From contig JBGPOS010000002.1 of the NCBI GenBank assembly GCA_041488155.1, positions 1-64,000 of the forward strand: a stretch of DNA of 64,000 nucleotides, read 5' to 3'. Source of the stretch: JBGPOS01 sp041488155 (lineage in GTDB: Bacteria > Chloroflexota > Dehalococcoidia > Tepidiformales > Tepidiformaceae). Positions 60,404 to 64,000 of this stretch are shown here, piece after piece. Position 1 is the stretch's first letter; every line of letters starts with the position of its first letter. A program made the position numbers and the translations under genes. The notes beneath the pieces were generated by a model that ran no database searches, was not told the DNA's origin, and saw only the letters and a program-made list of their open reading frames with translations.

Positions 60404-61342
60404 ATGTGGACGTTCGTCCGGGTGTGCGGAGAGGCCGAAAGGTTAGAACTGTGGCTATCTGGGGCCGGCGACCCGGACCCGGAGCTGCGATCGCTCGGCA
60501 CAGTTGCGGCCCGCTGCCGCGAGTTCGCTCTGGAGACGCCGGAGCCGGCGGGCATGGCGGTAGGCCGGGCAAAGGTCCTGGCAGCCGTCGGGGCATGCTC
60601 CCGCGCAGCAGCGCGAGGCTACGGCGGCCGCGTTCGCGGGGCGGCGGTGAGCCTCGCAGCCCTTGCGGGTGGCGGCCTCCTGGTTGCGGCCGCGGCCACG
60701 GGCGGCGATCCCGTGCACCTCGTCCGCGACACGTTGGAGCGCCTGCCCATTTTCGCCCCGGCCCGGCCCCCGGCGGGTGAGGTTACGGTCGAGGGGATCG
60801 TCATCGTGGTGCGCGACGAGGGGGCGGCCTTCGACCTGCTGACGGAAGGCGGGACCATCGAGGTATCAACCTCGGGAGCAACGGTCTGGGAGGCGGTCTC
60901 GGCAGCCGGGCTGGCTGAAGGGGCTGCCCTGCGAGTTCGAGGCACGCGCAGCGGGTCCACGGCGATCGCGGCTCAGCGGGTCGCATTGATCAGCATTCCC
61001 TCGGGCACCGGGCGTCAACGCCAGTCTGAGGACGCCACTGCGGCAGCGCGACAGCAACCGGCGGCCGGCAGGACACCGTCCCCGGCTACGCGCGAAGGCA
61101 CGCTCGACAGCAGCCCGACACCCCCTCCTCGCCGCGAGCCAACTCCGGTTCCAACTCGCTCCTCGGCCGCAACGCCTTCGGCCACGAGGCCGCCGCCGAC
61201 GCCGGATCTGTCGAACCCGGATCGGCCCGGCCGATCGCTGTCGCCAGAGAGAGTCGCTTCCGGGAGCGGAGGATCGCGAGCTGAGACCGCCGACCCGGCG
61301 GTTGCGTCCCGCGCGTCACCCGATGTCATGGGCGCGCGCTAA
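60404..61342 (+). CDS. membrane anti-sigma-like protein with DUF5666-like domain
   Basis: 312 residues from ATG 60404. Cytosolic helical part 1-78, a membrane segment at about 79-100 (AAVSLAALAGGGLLVAAAAT), and an extracytoplasmic beta-rich domain at about 125-198 (VTVEGIVIVVRDEGAAFDLL, ALRVRGTRSGSTAIAAQRVA) like DUF5666. A long Pro/Ser/Thr/Arg-rich disordered tail follows. No zinc HxxxCxxC motif. Most likely holds the sigma factor until an external signal. Confidence 0.7.
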   Translation: MWTFVRVCGEAERLELWLSGAGDPDPELRSLGTVAARCREFALETPEPAGMAVGRAKVLAAVGACSRAAARGYGGRVRGAAVSLAALAGGGLLVAAAATGGDPVHLVRDTLERLPIFAPARPPAGEVTVEGIVIVVRDEGAAFDLLTEGGTIEVSTSGATVWEAVSAAGLAEGAALRVRGTRSGSTAIAAQRVALISIPSGTGRQRQSEDATAAARQQPAAGRTPSPATREGTLDSSPTPPPRREPTPVPTRSSAATPSATRPPPTPDLSNPDRPGRSLSPERVASGSGGSRAETADPAVASRASPDVMGAR

Positions 61343-61443
61343 CCCGGCTTCATCGGCCCCGATTCGCAGCCTCCGCCCCGGGAGGAGCCGCGAAGCGTCG
61401 CCGTCGAGCAAGAGCGGAACCAACTCAACGAAGGAGCCAAGTC

Positions 61444-61890
61444 ATGAACCCGATCAGTCGAATTGCCCTCGCGGTAGCGACCGCCCTCGTCGCCCTGGCT
61501 GCGTTGCCGCTGGCCACGCTGGCGTCGGCGGCCGCTGTCGACGCCGACGCAGAGGCGCACGGCATAGTCCACGTCGCGGACCTCGTCGGTCCCGCCTGCC
61601 CCAACCAGGACGGCGTTCGCCCCCAGGGCGAGGCCGGGTACCTGGCGATCCCGGGCCGCGGCGCCTCGCTCGACATTCGCGTTTCCCAGGTGCTTTGCCA
61701 CCAGGAGCAGCGGCTCGTCATCACGATCGAGGGCCGCGAGGTTGGCGCTATCTACATCGAGGCCGGCGGGCGCGGTGTCGCTCATTTCGACACCACCGGC
61801 GAGAACGGCCTGCCCCGTGTCCATCGCGGGGCTCGCATCGCCCTGCGCACCCACGACGGACGGTTCGTGATGGGCGGTGTCTTCCGCTAG
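61444..61890 (+). CDS. small secreted protein of unknown function
   Basis: 148 residues. Sec signal peptide (ALAVATALVALAALPLATLA, cleavage near residue 30), then a compact domain with two Cys (52 and 85) that may form a disulfide, and a strand-rich end (LVITIEGREVGAIYIEAGGR, DGRFVMGGVF). ATG follows GGAGCCAAGTC. A strong terminator lies 15 bases after the stop. Possibly a target of the sigma factor upstream; no family recognised. Confidence 0.65.
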   Translation: MNPISRIALAVATALVALAALPLATLASAAAVDADAEAHGIVHVADLVGPACPNQDGVRPQGEAGYLAIPGRGASLDIRVSQVLCHQEQRLVITIEGREVGAIYIEAGGRGVAHFDTTGENGLPRVHRGARIALRTHDGRFVMGGVFR

Positions 61891-61905
61891 AGGGACGGGA
61901 CCCGC

Positions 61906-61949
61906 GGGGCGGGCACCGATCGTCACCGGTGCCCGCCCCCCTTCTTTCT
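61906..61949 (+). terminator. intrinsic terminator after the secreted protein gene
   Basis: A perfect 13-bp stem GGGGCGGGCACCG (61906-61918) / CGGTGCCCGCCCC (61927-61939) with an 8-base loop, followed by CCTTCTTTCT. Best terminator in the window. Confidence 0.8.
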
Positions 61950-61979
61950 GTGTCGCGGGGCCGTCGCCGGGAGCCCATA

Positions 61980-62279
61980 ATGCCGCCGATGGCGACCCTC
62001 CCCCCCGCTGCCTGCCCTCCAGGCCACCGGCCCGGAGCCCGGTTCCGTTTCGGCGGAGTCGAATTGTGCCTTCGCCACGCCCTTGGCCACCCTCCGCTCG
62101 CACGGAACTCGTTCCTGACCGCCCTCGTTGTGGGCACAATCCTGACGGCAATCAACCAGGGCAACGTCCTGCTCGACGGGCGCTTCCCGCTTGGGCTCGC
62201 CTGGAAGGTGCCGCTGACCTACTCGGTCCCCTACATGGTTTCGACCTGGGGCGCGCTGCGCATCTCGGCGGTCCGCTGA
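61980..62279 (+). CDS. NrtS-like small membrane protein (putative nitrate/nitrite transporter)
   Basis: 99 residues. After a Pro-rich N-terminus it has two membrane segments (FLTALVVGTILTAINQGNVL and YSVPYMVSTWGALRI) with the TxINQGxxL...KxPLTYxVPYxVS pattern of the NrtS family. That family is described as a low-complexity nitrate/nitrite transporter in cyanobacteria. ATG 61980 follows GGGAG; a second ATG at 61989 is possible. No nitrate reductase genes nearby. Identification rests on the motif only. Confidence 0.6.
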   Translation: MPPMATLPPAACPPGHRPGARFRFGGVELCLRHALGHPPLARNSFLTALVVGTILTAINQGNVLLDGRFPLGLAWKVPLTYSVPYMVSTWGALRISAVR

Positions 62280-62291
62280 CCTCGGTTCGAA

Positions 62292-63479
62292 CTACCCGAT
62301 GATCCCGTCCCGCCGGAGGGCCTGGAGCTGGTCCGGGTCAAACCCGGCGTCGGCGGCCACGACTTCATCGGTGTCCTGTCCCAAGAGCGGCGCGGCCCGA
62401 AGGGGGACTTCCGCGCCCGGCATCCGGATCGGCGAGCGCATGAGCTGAACCGTGCCCGCGGTGGGATGCTCGACCTCCTGGACGAGCCCGCGGGCCACGA
62501 GGTGCGGGTCCGTGAACAGGTCGTGCGTGTCGAGGACGGCACTGCAGGGCACGCCTGCGGTGGCGAGTTCCTGCATCGCCTCGTACTTCGTCCGCTGAAG
62601 CGTCCAGCGAGAGATCTCGGCGTGCAGTTCGTCGCCATGGGCGAGGCGGACTTCGCCGGTCTCGAAGCGGGGATCGGTGAGGAGCTCGGGACGGCCGATG
62701 GCGGCGCAGAGGGTGTCCCACATGCGCGTGGTCACGACCATGATGAACACGTAGTCGTTTGGCCCGCCACCCACGCAGGGGTAGATGTCCGTTGGCGGCC
62801 CGCGACGGCTGCCGGCGCGTAGAGCCGCCGCCTTTCCCCATTGCTGCAGACCGAGCGTGCGCATGAACATCGTCACGGTCTCCTGCATCGAGACCTCGAT
62901 GAACTGGCCGGCGCCGGTACGCTGGCGCTGTACGAAAGCGGCTGTGATGGCCAGGGCCATCTGCATGCCTGTGCCGGAGTCGCCGATGGTGGGGCCCGGC
63001 ATCGTCGGTGGCCCGTTGGCCTCCCCGGTCACGGAAAAGGCGCCTGCGGAGGCCTGGGCCACCCAGTCGTACGACTTGAAGCCTGCGTAGGGGCCACTGA
63101 GGCCGAAGCCCTTGATCCGGCCGTAGATGATGGCCGGGTTGAGCGCGCGCATTACGTCGTACTCGAGATCGAGCTTCTCGATCACGCCAGGCCCGTAGTT
63201 CTCCACGAAGACGTCGTAGTGCGGGACCATGCGGAGGAGCAGATCCCTTCCCTCGGGCCGAGCGAGGTCGATCGCGACTGAGCGTTTGTTGCTGTTGTAG
63301 TTCAGGAAGTACTGGGAAACGCGCCCGGCGTCGCGCGTGACGCCGCGCCCGGGGTCGCCGCGCCCCGGAGGCTCAATCTTGACGACCTCGGCGCCGAGCC
63401 AGGCAAGCATCTGTGTGCAAGACGTCCCGGCCTCGTACTGCGTCATGTCGAGGACGCGCATCCCCTCGAGTGGAGCCAT
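62292..63479 (-). CDS. class III CoA-transferase
   Basis: 395 residues, start ATG 63479 after GGAGGGAACGGG. GMRVLDMTQYEAGTSCTQML and GAEVVKIEPPGRGDPGRGVT are the family N-terminus. Catalytic Asp in PTIGDSGTGMQMALAITAAF, which is closest among the six paralogs here to the GDSNSG of formyl-CoA transferase. Likely transfers CoA from formyl-, succinyl- or similar CoA to a carboxylic acid. 12 bases separate it from the convergent NrtS-like gene. Confidence 0.92.
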   Translation of the reverse strand: MAPLEGMRVLDMTQYEAGTSCTQMLAWLGAEVVKIEPPGRGDPGRGVTRDAGRVSQYFLNYNSNKRSVAIDLARPEGRDLLLRMVPHYDVFVENYGPGVIEKLDLEYDVMRALNPAIIYGRIKGFGLSGPYAGFKSYDWVAQASAGAFSVTGEANGPPTMPGPTIGDSGTGMQMALAITAAFVQRQRTGAGQFIEVSMQETVTMFMRTLGLQQWGKAAALRAGSRRGPPTDIYPCVGGGPNDYVFIMVVTTRMWDTLCAAIGRPELLTDPRFETGEVRLAHGDELHAEISRWTLQRTKYEAMQELATAGVPCSAVLDTHDLFTDPHLVARGLVQEVEHPTAGTVQLMRSPIRMPGAEVPLRAAPLLGQDTDEVVAADAGFDPDQLQALRRDGIIG

Positions 63480-63519
63480 CCCGTTCCCTCCTGCGCCGGT
63501 GGTCTCTTGCCAGGCGATG

Positions 63520-64000
63520 CTACCACCGCTCCCAGTGCACATAGTCTTCGAGCGGGACGCGCGGACGGCGGTCACGCGGGGCGTCCGCCGGGTATCCGAG
63601 GGCGATGACGTTGGCGACGACCGCACCCTCTGGGAGACCGAGTGCCTCGGCAGCGCAATCCGCCTTGTGCATGGAGGCGGGGCACGATGCGATACCTTCG
63701 GCCCAGGCCGCGACCATGACGTTCTGGGCCGCCCTTCCGGCATCGAACGGCCCTCGAAAGATGGCGAAGGGCGTACCGGGCACTCCGCCTTCGGGCAGCA
63801 GTACGACCGCGATCGCTACCGCGCATTGCCGAACATGATCGGTGGCGTTACCGCAGGCCGCGAGCTCTTCCTTCCGCGCTGGATCCTTGAGCACCACCAG
63901 GCGGATGGGTTGGGCATTCCTGGCGCTGCCAGCCATGCGAGCGGCGCGCAGGATGCGTTCGAGCACCTCGTCGTCGATGGCTCGCGGCGTGAAGAGGCGC
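63520..64000 (-). CDS. nitroreductase family protein, C-terminal part
   Basis: About 160 residues are visible; the start lies beyond 64000. The visible part starts RLFTPRAIDDEVLERILRAA and continues ARMAGSARNAQPIRLVVLKD (FMN-binding SxxNxQPxxFxVV pattern). It ends with the ALGLPEGAVVANVIALGYPA and RPRVPLEDYVHWERW blocks typical of the family. FMN-dependent reduction of nitro, quinone or enone groups with NAD(P)H; substrate unknown. It is 40 bases upstream of the CoA-transferase in the same direction, so may share its operon. Confidence 0.85.
   Translation of the reverse strand, partial: RLFTPRAIDDEVLERILRAARMAGSARNAQPIRLVVLKDPARKEELAACGNATDHVRQCAVAIAVVLLPEGGVPGTPFAIFRGPFDAGRAAQNVMVAAWAEGIASCPASMHKADCAAEALGLPEGAVVANVIALGYPADAPRDRRPRVPLEDYVHWERW

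Overview
The window is a gene-dense, strongly GC-rich bacterial chromosome segment with G or C at most third codon positions. I see no rRNA, tRNA, CRISPR array, integrase or insertion sequence. Gene content (a coproheme decarboxylase-type protein, a CbiX/DR2241 siroheme block, many class III CoA-transferases, luciferase-like monooxygenases and short-chain dehydrogenases) suggests a Chloroflexota member, possibly Dehalococcoidia or SAR202-like. That placement is inference from gene content, not from a marker-gene search.

Layout. (1) 1-135: 5' end of a phosphotransferase-like gene. (2) 232-9915: aldo/keto reductase, HemQ-like protein, then a tightly overlapping tetrapyrrole operon: hemA, a tandem AhbA/AhbB-like siroheme decarboxylase candidate, a cobA-hemD fusion, a sirC-like dehydrogenase, two-domain CbiX, a separate DR2241-type Fe-S protein, hemL and hemC. 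(3) 10000-11322: class III CoA-transferase. (4) 11432-17512: rpsF-ssb-rpsR, a membrane-anchored PpiC/SurA-like protein where rplI often sits, then homoserine dehydrogenase, a coiled-coil protein and threonine synthase. (5) 17708-20327: small membrane protein, zinc alcohol dehydrogenase, RdgB-type pyrophosphatase, secreted protein. (6) 20324-57641: a long catabolic region of short operons. It holds two acyl-CoA dehydrogenases, a penicillin-acylase-family hydrolase, a peptide-type ABC importer without ATPases, two MaoC-like proteins, five SDRs besides an enoyl-CoA-reductase-like one, four CoA-transferases, six luciferase-like monooxygenases, a flavin reductase, hydrolases, EthD/SnoaL-like small proteins and an Lrp-type regulator fused to a SnoaL-like domain. 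(7) 57818-62279: secreted lipoprotein, secreted esterase, sigma factor with membrane anti-sigma-like partner, secreted protein and NrtS-like protein. (8) 62292-64000: CoA-transferase and a partial nitroreductase.

How it fits together. In the tetrapyrrole block every enzyme from glutamyl-tRNA to siroheme except HemB is present, together with a siroheme-decarboxylase-like protein and a HemQ-like protein, while no hemE/F/G/H is seen. This suggests heme made through siroheme and coproheme. In the catabolic region the recurring set (flavin monooxygenase, SDR, CoA-transferase, acyl-CoA dehydrogenase, hydratase, hydrolase) suggests oxygenation of unusual organic substrates, CoA activation and beta-oxidation-like shortening. 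The substrates cannot be read from sequence. Several divergent intergenic regions carry recognisable sigma70-like promoters with palindromes laid over them, so the small operons are probably substrate-regulated.
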